NCBI GenBank assembly: GCA_964389705.1
Contig: CAYMEO010000018.1
Location: 1 to 34,398 of the forward strand
Length of the DNA stretch: 34,398 nucleotides
Reading direction: 5' to 3'
Origin: PSLL01 sp964389705
Lineage (GTDB): Bacteria; Desulfobacterota_D; UBA1144; Nemesobacterales; CSP1-2
Below, piece after piece: positions 24,560-31,180 of the stretch. The notes under the pieces are model-generated. The model saw nothing but the letters and a program-made list of their open reading frames with translations. It made no database searches and had not been told where the DNA came from. How positions within the stretch are numbered: position 1 is the first letter of the stretch; each line of letters starts with the position of its first letter. The position numbers were made by a program, and so were the translations under genes.

Positions 24560-25489
24560 CTAATCCTCCGTGAGCCTCTTAAGAGCCTCAACGTATTTCT
24601 CAGTTGTTTTCTCTATAACATCCAGCGGAAGAGAAGGTACGGGAGGCTTTTGATTCCACCCAATTGAGGTCAAATAGTCTCTCACAAACTGTTTGTCAAA
24701 GCTCCTCTGAGGCCTTCCCGGTTCATACTCATCCTTTGGCCAGAACCGCGAGGAATCAGGAGTGAGAACCTCGTCTATAAGTATCAGTTTTCCACTTTCA
24801 TCAATCCCAAACTCAAATTTCGTATCAGCGATAATTATTCCCTTTTCCTCCGCTATGTCTCTTGCTCGGCTGTAGAGGGCGATGCTGATTTCTCTTACAC
24901 GTTCGGCTAAATCTTTACCTAGTATTTCAACCGTTTTTTCAAATGAGATGTTTTCGTCATGCTGTCCCTTTTCGGCCTTAGTTGAGGGCGTAAAAATAGG
25001 CTCTTCGAGCTTAGAGGACTCTACAAGACCAGGTGGTAAAGGGATTGCGCAGACCGAACGGCTTTTCTGATACTCTTTCCATCCAGACCCGGAAAGGTAT
25101 CCACGCACTATACACTCTACCGGAAGCGGTCGCGCCTTTTTGACCATCATACTTCTCCCTTCAAGAATATCGTGATACTTCCGAAGGACCTCTGGGTAGT
25201 CATCAACATCTGTTGAGATAAGATGGTTTGAGATAATATCGCGGGTTTTTCTAAACCAGTACTTTGAAACCTGATTGAGCACCCTTCCCTTCTGTGGAAT
25301 TCCGTTTGGCAAAACGACATCAAACGCAGAGATGCGGTCTGTAGCTACGATTAAAAGCCTGTCTCCTAGGTCATAAATATCTCTCACTTTCCCCCTCTTC
25401 GGCGTGGGGAGTTCCGGAAACTCGGTTTTCATAACAATAGGATTTTTATTAAGCTCGGTTTTTGAACCGTTGATTGATTCCTTTTTCAT
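24560..25489 (-). CDS. purC: Phosphoribosylaminoimidazole-succinocarboxamide synthase
   Basis: This 309-aa SAICAR synthetase carries out the step of purine synthesis that joins aspartate to CAIR with ATP. Diagnostic segments are KRGKVRDIYDLGDRLLIVAT, DRISAFDVVLPNGIPQKG, VECIVRGYLSGSGWKEYQKS, ADTKFEFGID and LIDEVLTPDSSRFWP. Its size fits the longer, yeast-like SAICAR synthase branch rather than the about 237-aa E. coli type. A strong AAGGAG precedes the start at 25489; an internal Met at 25432 also lies before the conserved core, so the first 19 residues are less certain. guaB and guaA lie 6-9 kb away on the other strand. Confidence 0.95.
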   Translation of the reverse strand: MKKESINGSKTELNKNPIVMKTEFPELPTPKRGKVRDIYDLGDRLLIVATDRISAFDVVLPNGIPQKGRVLNQVSKYWFRKTRDIISNHLISTDVDDYPEVLRKYHDILEGRSMMVKKARPLPVECIVRGYLSGSGWKEYQKSRSVCAIPLPPGLVESSKLEEPIFTPSTKAEKGQHDENISFEKTVEILGKDLAERVREISIALYSRARDIAEEKGIIIADTKFEFGIDESGKLILIDEVLTPDSSRFWPKDEYEPGRPQRSFDKQFVRDYLTSIGWNQKPPVPSLPLDVIEKTTEKYVEALKRLTED

Positions 25490-25600
25490 TTTAGCTCTCC
25501 TTGAACTCTCATATTTGCCAAATACATCTTAAGAGATAACATGGGTGACATCTGAAAAGACAGAGGGGCGTCGAGCAGTAGTTGCGCAGACAAAGAAAAA

Positions 25601-25822
25601 TTACAGTTCATTAAATTCTTCTATTGTAAGACCTGCTTGACGTATCAATTTGCGAAGCAGGCCGGGGCCAAGTTCACTGTGTTGAGGTACGGATAATGTC
25701 CACTGATAGCCGGGTTTTGTCAACATTACATGAGAGCCTTTTTGGCGAACAGCAGACCACCCTGCTTTTTGAAACTTTCGTACTGCTTCTGCGCCTGAGC
25801 AGGGCTTTAAGCTCTTGTCCAT
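25601..25822 (-). CDS. hicA: HicA-family mRNA interferase toxin
   Basis: This 73-aa HicA toxin has a double-stranded RNA-binding-like fold that cleaves translated mRNAs. The core KFQKAGWSAVRQKGSHVMLTK includes catalytic His31 in the Gly-Ser-His motif, followed by LSVPQHSELGPGLLRKLIRQAGL. Its ATG shares one base with the stop of the upstream hicB gene (TAATG), giving tight coupling with the antitoxin translated first. Length is normal and no frame damage is seen, so the toxin is probably active. Confidence 0.92.
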   Translation of the reverse strand: MDKSLKPCSGAEAVRKFQKAGWSAVRQKGSHVMLTKPGYQWTLSVPQHSELGPGLLRKLIRQAGLTIEEFNEL

Positions 25823-26022
25823 TATACAGCGACTTCAACAACCTGGGCTGGGTCAAACTGCTGTTTGGATTCCATCACTTCAAGCCATCCTTCAATCGCC
25901 TCCTTGATATTAGCAATGGCTTCTTCACGAGTCTTCCCTTGAGAAAGACAACCTGGAAGCGCAGGGACTTCCGCCACATAATAACCAGCCTCATCTTGTT
26001 CAATGATTACATGCAACTTCAT
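25822..26022 (-). CDS. hicB: HicB-family antitoxin (short form)
   Basis: This 66-aa antitoxin has the degraded RNase H-like fold of HicB: MKLHVIIEQDEAGYYVAEVP, ALPGCLSQGKTREEAIANI and EAIEGWLE. It lacks the C-terminal DNA-binding domain of longer HicB proteins, so autoregulation may need another mechanism or the ribbon-helix-helix/HTH is truly absent. The order hicB-hicA, antitoxin first, is common in type II systems of this family. The Shine-Dalgarno sequence is weak. Confidence 0.9.
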   Translation of the reverse strand: MKLHVIIEQDEAGYYVAEVPALPGCLSQGKTREEAIANIKEAIEGWLEVMESKQQFDPAQVVEVAV

Positions 26023-26214
26023 AATTTTTTACTCACTTAAAATTTGAAGAAAGTCTATCGTACACAATTTTCCTGTCAAGTTTTTGAACTGGTGCCAAGC
26101 GTCAGATGACATGGATATGAAGGGACAAAGACATACACTAGTATCGTCTCTCCGAAGAACTTAGATAGGGTAATGAGAAGTTAAACCTTAATAACTGAGT
26201 AAGCTTCCATAAAG

Positions 26215-26241
26215 ATGACAAAAATGTAATCTTCTTGTCAT
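26215..26241. promoter_or_regulatory. Inverted repeat ATGACAA / TTGTCAT in the fibre gene leader
   Basis: Perfect 7-base arms at 26215-26221 and 26235-26241 enclose a 13-nt loop. A second small dyad, GGTG/CACC (26261-26272), follows, and AGGAGG precedes ATG 26303. The region 26023-26302 holds no gene. The arms contain the same GACAA/TTGTC half-sites as the two sigma-54 modules, but no -24/-12 box is seen here. Confidence 0.35.
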
Positions 26242-26302
26242 GCTCCTGTCATAATCATAAGGTGGGATCACCACCAAAAATTATAAACAGGAGGAAGCAC
26301 AT

Positions 26303-27349
26303 ATGCCACCACCATTAAATGGTCAATCTACGGACCCAAATGTGCCCGGGGTTCTGGGTGAGAGCAATCAATTTGAGGGTGTCCGTGGAGTAAGCCACGC
26401 ACCTTGGCATGGAGGTGTAGTCGGTATTAATGATAATCCTAATACTGACTCCAATAACCCAGCTGGGCCAGGCATCTATGGTGTAAGCAAAGGCACTGGT
26501 GTAATCGGTGAAGGCAAGACCTGGATGGGCGTTTACGGCAAGAGCGAAAGTACAACCGGTGGTGCAGGTGTCATGGGCGAAGCTGTTGGAAGTGGTGTTA
26601 TTGGCAAGAGCAAAACCTGGATGGGCGTCTACGGAAATAGTGAAAGCACGACAGGTGGCGCTGGTGTGTGGGGCGAGCACAAAAGGAGTGGCAACGGCGT
26701 TGTCGGAAAAAGTAACTCTGGCGTCGGCGTGTTAGGGCAGAGTGACACGTCCGAAGGGATTCACGCTGAAACTCGGTCGCCTGGGACAGCGGCAATAGCT
26801 GCATACAATCTCAACCCGGAAGGAACTGGTGCCGCCGTTTTTACTAAGAAGGAAAGAACTCAAGGACACGCGGGCTTTTTCGTAGGCAATGTTCACGTTA
26901 CAGGCAACCTTTCTGTAGAACGAGACATTACCCTTACGAATGCCGACTGTGCCGAAGAGTTTGATGTTTCTAGTGGTGAAGGAGTTGAGCCAGGAACAGT
27001 TATGGTAATTGATCAGAAAGGTGCATTAAGGCAAAGCGAGAAAGCCTACGATAAGAGAGTCGCAGGGGTTATCTCCGGCGCTGGCAACTATAAACCCGGC
27101 ATTATTTTGGGTAAGCAGGAATCGGAAAACAATAGGATGCCGATAGCCTTGGTAGGTAAAGTTTATTGCAAAGTAGATGCTCAGTATTCATCTATTGAGG
27201 TTGGTGATCTGCTGACTACATCCCCTACTCTCGGTCATGCAATGAAAGCAGATGATCCATTCAGGGCCTTTGGGTCAGTGATTGGAAAGGCATTACGTCC
27301 CCTGGCAGATGGTCAAGGACTGATACCGATTTTGATTGCTTTGCAGTGA
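26303..27349 (+). CDS. GVxG-repeat fibre-like protein with conserved DCAEEF C-terminal domain
   Basis: This 348-aa protein starts MPPPLNGQST without a signal peptide, behind a strong AGGAGG. About residues 10-165 are built of Gly-Val repeats (GVxGxS), including two consecutive 32-aa units of the type GVIGEGKTWMGVYGKSESTT, consistent with a beta-helical or beta-prism shaft. From about 200 a globular domain begins: LTNADCAEEFDV, PGTVMVIDQKGALRQSEKAY, KRVAGVISGAGNY, ALVGKVYCKVDAQYSSIEVG and a closing GQGLIPILIAL. This C-terminal domain recurs in many uncharacterised bacterial repeat proteins and recalls phage tail-fibre end domains with autoproteolysis or trimerisation. Function is unknown; without a secretion signal it may leave the cell by an unusual route or remain cytoplasmic. 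Confidence 0.82.
   Translation: MPPPLNGQSTDPNVPGVLGESNQFEGVRGVSHAPWHGGVVGINDNPNTDSNNPAGPGIYGVSKGTGVIGEGKTWMGVYGKSESTTGGAGVMGEAVGSGVIGKSKTWMGVYGNSESTTGGAGVWGEHKRSGNGVVGKSNSGVGVLGQSDTSEGIHAETRSPGTAAIAAYNLNPEGTGAAVFTKKERTQGHAGFFVGNVHVTGNLSVERDITLTNADCAEEFDVSSGEGVEPGTVMVIDQKGALRQSEKAYDKRVAGVISGAGNYKPGIILGKQESENNRMPIALVGKVYCKVDAQYSSIEVGDLLTTSPTLGHAMKADDPFRAFGSVIGKALRPLADGQGLIPILIALQ
26498..26680 (+). repeat. Tandem 96-bp repeat inside the fibre gene
   Basis: Unit 1 (26498-26593) and unit 2 (from 26594, recognisable to about 26680) encode nearly the same 32-aa stretch: GVIG, KTWMGVYG, SESTTGGAGV and GE. The DNA also matches well, for example CCTGGATGGGCGT in both, pointing to recent duplication. 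Flanking GVxG units are more diverged. Confidence 0.8.
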
Positions 27350-27395
27350 GATATGAAAAGGGTTTGTTTCAAGCATCTGACTAGGGAGGTATCCT

Positions 27396-28031
27396 ATGCC
27401 AAGAAGGAGTACTAAAATAACGTTAAAGAATAACACAGATTTTATGCTCACATTAATCGGGAAAGCTGGCCCGTGCCATGGCATTTGGACAGATGGATTG
27501 GAGCCACCGCCCAAGATCCCACAAAAACACAGGGCTCATGGCAGTCTGAGTCAGGTGGTGATATTCCTATAATTGGTAATATTGCCACAGAAACAGAGGG
27601 TTGGGTTAAATATGTGGTTGGGAGTGAGTTAGTGTACATTCATTGGGATAATCCATTTATCTGGGCTCACAGTACACAACCAATAAGTCAGCACCTCTGA
27701 TGTTACTCCCCCTTGTGATGAAGATCAAGGTGGCGGGGGCTCGGCATTTGTGCTCGGGGGCACGCTCTCTCACGAGCTTTTTCCAGCTGGGCGAGGGGGC
27801 AGCCCAGGCATAACGAATGTAACTTGGTGGGATGTTCTAGTAAATTGGCCAGCTCTCATTCTATTCAATTTCACTGGTGATGAAGATATTAATCTTGAGT
27901 TCACTCTTGGATTGCGTGAACGAGGCAGTGTCAGACAAACGTTACTTTCATTTTATGACGGAAGCAAAGGCTTACGTGCTTTAGCTAATGAAGCCAGAGT
28001 ATCAAATTTAAGAAAACTCTTTAGAATGTGA
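27396..28031 (+). pseudogene. Aegerolysin/ET79-like gene interrupted by two compensating frameshifts
   Basis: ATG 27396 follows GGGAGG at ideal spacing and opens MPRRSTKITLKNNTDFMLTL, then HGIWTDGLEPPPKI. The coherent sequence next continues in a different frame as GSWQSESGGD, TEGWVKYVVGSELVYIHWDN and PFIWAHS, and returns to the first frame as TSDVTPPCDEDQGGGG through to the stop at 28031. One missing base in the A5 run at 27523-27527 and one extra base just after 27680 would restore a single protein of about 211 aa. The motifs (HGxWT, PPxxI, WxSES, TEG, WDNP) resemble small beta-sandwich proteins related to aegerolysin and crystal protein ET79, as I recall that family. It is either decayed or affected by sequence error, and lies 46 nt after the fibre gene. 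Confidence 0.6.
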
Positions 28032-28254
28032 GGAGTCCTGAGAGCAGTGTTATTAGCGTGAAATCCCTGCTGAATCCTAGCTGGAAGGTCAGTCCCGACA
28101 GTCGTGTCCGTTAACCTGTCGTTAGCCATAGTTTCTGAATTTTAGAAATGGAACCTTCGCAAGTGAAAGCCCTCCCGACAAACCACTATTGACAATCCGC
28201 CGATTTAGTGCAAAAGTATTTATACAACAAATCGTTTAATACGAGGAGGACAAT

Positions 28255-28455
28255 ATGACTGTAACAAGGATTTGTTGGGATTGTCAGGGATCACCGGTTC
28301 GTGAATGGCACGTTATATCAGAATCAAGGGGGCGGGAAGGTCACGTAATGAGAATAACCTGCCCGGGGTGCCGAAAGGAATCGAGGGTTTATGGGTGGAT
28401 GATTGGCTGTGAATGCGACTTATGTAAATCCCAGGTCATAGGCGCAGGAAAGTAA
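28255..28455 (+). CDS. Small zinc-ribbon protein
   Basis: This 66-aa protein has cysteines in pairs suitable for zinc binding: Cys7/Cys10 (CWDC), Cys36/Cys39 (CPGC) and Cys52, Cys54, Cys57 near the end (CECDLC). The spacing fits one or two zinc ribbons. GAGGAGG lies directly before the ATG and a TTGACA (28189-28194) about 60 nt upstream may be its -35 box, so expression is likely. Trp-rich and basic segments between the cysteines could contact nucleic acid, but no function can be assigned. A strong hairpin follows at 28501. Confidence 0.7.
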   Translation: MTVTRICWDCQGSPVREWHVISESRGREGHVMRITCPGCRKESRVYGWMIGCECDLCKSQVIGAGK

Positions 28456-28787
28456 AAATCGCATATTCCATCTAACCACCCCCCTTAACTACCTGCGGTC
28501 TTAGGAGCGTATGCTTGCTCATACGTTCCTAATTTATTAATCATAATCCGAGACTCGCTCTGAGGTAACCTAATGGCCTGTGCTTTTTCCTATTTCGGAA
28601 CTGGATTGCTTTCTCCTATGGACTAATTCCGTTGGTATTAAACACTCTATAAGCCGGTTTTAAACCCACTTGAAAGTCCTCTTTCTTTCTATGCTTGACT
28701 TCAATATGATAAAACATTAATTTTTTAAAAGGATTATTGATTGGGGATACTCCTTCAAGGTTGAGTTCAAGGGGAAGAAATAAAATC
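28456..28787. other. 332-nt gene-free region
   Basis: It contains the hairpin at 28501-28532 and, nearer the next gene, a possible promoter with TTGACT at 28695-28700 and a poor -10 (TAATTT, 28718-28723). The direct repeat TTCAAGG occurs twice near 28753-28772. Nothing else coding was recognised. Confidence 0.5.
28501..28532 (+). terminator. Strong 13-bp hairpin after the zinc-ribbon gene
   Basis: TTAGGAGCGTATG and CATACGTTCCTAA pair over 13 bp with one G-U wobble and a 6-nt loop. It is followed by ATTTATTA, not a pure U-run. It most likely ends the transcript of the small zinc-ribbon gene 45 nt upstream. Confidence 0.55.
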
Positions 28788-30377
28788 ATGATAGTCCAAT
28801 GCGAAAACTGTAAGACAAGATTCAGGATTGATGATTCTAGAATCAAGCCTTGGAGTAGGGTCAGGTGCTCAAAATGCGGAAATGTATTTTCTATATATGA
28901 GGAAAAGCAATCCGACACTGAGTTTAGAGAAAAGCCTGATAAAGAGATTGGAAGCGGTACCACTGCAGATAAAGACTTTAATCGGGAAAGTACCCATATA
29001 GAAAAAGAGGAAGAGCAATCTGATCCGGGGTTTAGTGCTCAATCTGAAAAAAAGAATGAGACTAACACCGTTGTAGGTGAAGAGAAGAGCTTTAATTGGG
29101 AAAACATCACTATGAGAAAAGAGGAGACAGAACCTTCTTTTGACTCAAGGGATTTTTCTCAACCTGTAGAGAAATCAGTCGAAGGACAAAAGGCGATATA
29201 TCAGGAAAAAGAGAGGAGCAAGGGCCCGGCAGAAACCTCTTTTCCACAGAGGGAGCTAAGTGTTGATTCGGAGAAAGAAAAGAATTCTATAGACGGATTT
29301 GACTGGAGGGAGTTTGGTATCAAAAAGGAAAATGAGCCTGTTGAGGAGTTTTCTATTAAATCAGACACTTATGATTCCTTTCAGCCCTTAGGCAAGGGTC
29401 ATAACCTGGAACAGACCAATCAACAAGACACATTAGCTACACTCACCACAGAGCTAGGAAGAGCTAAGTTCAAAGAGAAAATCCCAGAGGTTGAGAAAAG
29501 ATCAGACCGCCCGGGGTTTAGCTGGGAAGACCTGAGAATTAATGAGGACCCGGTAGAGATCCCCGATCCTCCTAAGCTATTTCGTGAGTCAGTTGAAGAG
29601 AGTAATGTATATAACCCGACAAAAGCGTTTGAGCCCAGTCAAGTGGTTGAAAAACCGGTAATAAAACAATCTTCACCGGATAGGTTGACGGTGGATATAG
29701 AGAAGCTCGCTATTACCAAGAGAGACAAATCAAAAGTGTCTTCCTACCCCGCACCAACAAAGGCAAGGCTGAGCACACAGACTTCCAAGAGAAGTACACT
29801 AAAAAAGGTCGGATTGGCTTTTCTTCTACTCTTTATTCTAGTCATAATACTATGCGCCGGATTCATAACTATGGTAAATCTAGGTTTAATCTCCAAAGAC
29901 AAATTCAGCGGAATTACAAATTTCGTTTCATCCAAACTTCCATTTAGATTTAATCAGGTATCAAAAGACGATGTGGTAGTATCTGACCACTCAGATAGGT
30001 GGTTAAGCACGAGAAACGGTCTCATTTATGTAGTCTCTGGACACGTTATAAATAGGTCTAAGTACCCTGTAAACTATATAAGGATAAAGAGCGAATTTAG
30101 GAGCAATGGAGAGAGGCTCTTTGAAGAGGTTGTTTATGCGGGGAATACTTTTACGGACAATGAGCTTAGAAATCTTCCATTTGAAGAGATCTTTATGAAA
30201 CTCAATAGAAAAAACGGTGATATAGATTTCGATAATCCCAAGAAGCTAGCTGGGCTTAACTATGGCGTTCAATCAGGTGAGTCTGTACCGTTTTTTATAG
30301 TTTTTCCATCGAAAAGTAGGATACTGGGTCTAAAATACAATATTAAGGTTGAGGGCTTTGAAATTGGTTTGGAATGA
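28788..30377 (+). CDS. MJ0042 zinc-ribbon/DUF3426 membrane protein with FxWE motif repeats
   Basis: This 529-aa protein starts with an MJ0042-type zinc ribbon (Cys5, Cys8, Cys27, Cys30; VQCENCKTRFRIDDS). A long acidic, probably disordered linker (about 40-335) follows and contains repeated short motifs at residues 64, 102, 171 and 244 (FNRES, FNWENI, FDWREF, FSWEDL). One transmembrane helix (about 342-364) leads to a periplasmic DUF3426 domain (about 375-529), a beta-rich domain common in delta- and betaproteobacteria. The cytoplasmic side thus holds a zinc ribbon and docking-like motifs. The frame opens at 28737, but the zinc ribbon begins at ATG 28788 with an AAGGGGAAG site upstream. Function is unknown; a scaffold or sensor role is plausible. 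Confidence 0.85.
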   Translation: MIVQCENCKTRFRIDDSRIKPWSRVRCSKCGNVFSIYEEKQSDTEFREKPDKEIGSGTTADKDFNRESTHIEKEEEQSDPGFSAQSEKKNETNTVVGEEKSFNWENITMRKEETEPSFDSRDFSQPVEKSVEGQKAIYQEKERSKGPAETSFPQRELSVDSEKEKNSIDGFDWREFGIKKENEPVEEFSIKSDTYDSFQPLGKGHNLEQTNQQDTLATLTTELGRAKFKEKIPEVEKRSDRPGFSWEDLRINEDPVEIPDPPKLFRESVEESNVYNPTKAFEPSQVVEKPVIKQSSPDRLTVDIEKLAITKRDKSKVSSYPAPTKARLSTQTSKRSTLKKVGLAFLLLFILVIILCAGFITMVNLGLISKDKFSGITNFVSSKLPFRFNQVSKDDVVVSDHSDRWLSTRNGLIYVVSGHVINRSKYPVNYIRIKSEFRSNGERLFEEVVYAGNTFTDNELRNLPFEEIFMKLNRKNGDIDFDNPKKLAGLNYGVQSGESVPFFIVFPSKSRILGLKYNIKVEGFEIGLE

Positions 30378-30802
30378 AATACTTAAGGTCTCTTATCTTA
30401 GTTTCCATAGGATCATTTAAAAAGTGCCTACTAATAGACCGAGAATTAGGTATATATGCGGCATCTATCGCAAACTTGGGCTCAGTCACCTTTTTGGATA
30501 CATATCTACAGATAGACATATAAATCAAATGTAATCCAATATATAGTATATAGCTCTACAATTACGGACTTAGTTTTAATAATTCCTGGCCATTTTATAT
30601 TCCGACCCTTGCTATTTCACTCTAAGTTAAGTAAACTATTTAGGTAACTTATCCATTAAACAGGCTTTACTACTCCGCTTTAGTAGAGAGTAATGTAAAG
30701 AGGGCAAAAAAGGTATACAACGGCTTCATATTACCGCTCAATTACAGTTCTTAGAGGCTATATGACAGGAGTGTATTTTATTCAGGGGGTGAACAAGTCG
30801 GA
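30378..30802. other. 425-nt intergenic region before the guaBA cluster
   Basis: No protein-coding gene is supported here. It holds the second copy of the shared element (30618-30729), including an imperfect hairpin CTTTACTACTC / GAGAGTAATGTAAAG at about 30665-30700. No purine riboswitch core was recognised, although the genes downstream make GMP. Confidence 0.6.
30618..30729 (+). repeat. Copy 2 of the shared intergenic element
   Basis: CACTCTAAGTTAAGTAAA (30618-30635) matches copy 1 in 17 of 18 bases, and AGAGGGCAAAAAAGGTATAC (about 30699-30718) matches its second block. The interior includes an imperfect hairpin absent from copy 1. The gap between blocks is about 20 nt longer than in copy 1. 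Confidence 0.5.
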
Positions 30803-31174
30803 ATGAAATCTACACGGCTTAAAATAAGCGTAAGTCAGGATGGTCTGCTCCCGGAGGAAACAACAGAGGTCGCAACCCTAGTGCTTCCAATCCTTCCCAA
30901 GAAGCTTCTCAAAGCCCTTGGGTTTGAAAGGGTAGATACGAGCACGTATGTTGGTGTGCTACCGGTTTTCGTGAACTTGGGTGATAAAGAGCAGGAGATT
31001 GAAATTGAACTTGGGGTAACCCTTCCCGAGATGAGGAAAAAGGTGTTAGAAATTGTTAAGGCTCCTTCGAGACTCGCCTCGTCGACAAAGGTGTTAAAAT
31101 TACCCAAGGCCCCTATACACCACAATGAAAGGCCAGAGAGAAAGAGGATTAAGTGTGGAAAATCAAGAGGGTAA
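30803..31174 (+). CDS. Unknown 123-aa protein upstream of guaB
   Basis: I cannot assign a family with confidence. The first 90 residues are beta-rich (TRLKISVSQDGLLPEETTEV, LVLPILPKKLLKALGFERVD, VGVLPVFVNLGDKEQEIEIE) and faintly resemble retropepsin-like aspartic proteases in the LPxxLxKxLGF and VGxxPVFVxLG stretches, but the catalytic Asp-Thr/Ser-Gly is absent. The C-terminal 35 residues are very basic (HHNERPERKRIKCGKS), suggesting nucleic acid binding or ribosome contact. It ends 6 nt before guaB and so is probably the first gene of that operon. No good ribosome binding site is visible. Confidence 0.65.
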   Translation: MKSTRLKISVSQDGLLPEETTEVATLVLPILPKKLLKALGFERVDTSTYVGVLPVFVNLGDKEQEIEIELGVTLPEMRKKVLEIVKAPSRLASSTKVLKLPKAPIHHNERPERKRIKCGKSRG

Positions 31175-31180
31175 TGTTCT

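Noticed and set aside
26023..26302. A third sigma-54 promoter linked to the GACAA/TTGTC repeat before the fibre gene
   Set aside because: No GG-N10-GC box with TGGCA/TTGC is present on either strand at a suitable distance.
30378..30802. Purine riboswitch upstream of the guaBA cluster
   Set aside because: The conserved purine-aptamer core and paired loops were not found; only the shared repeat element and an imperfect hairpin are visible.
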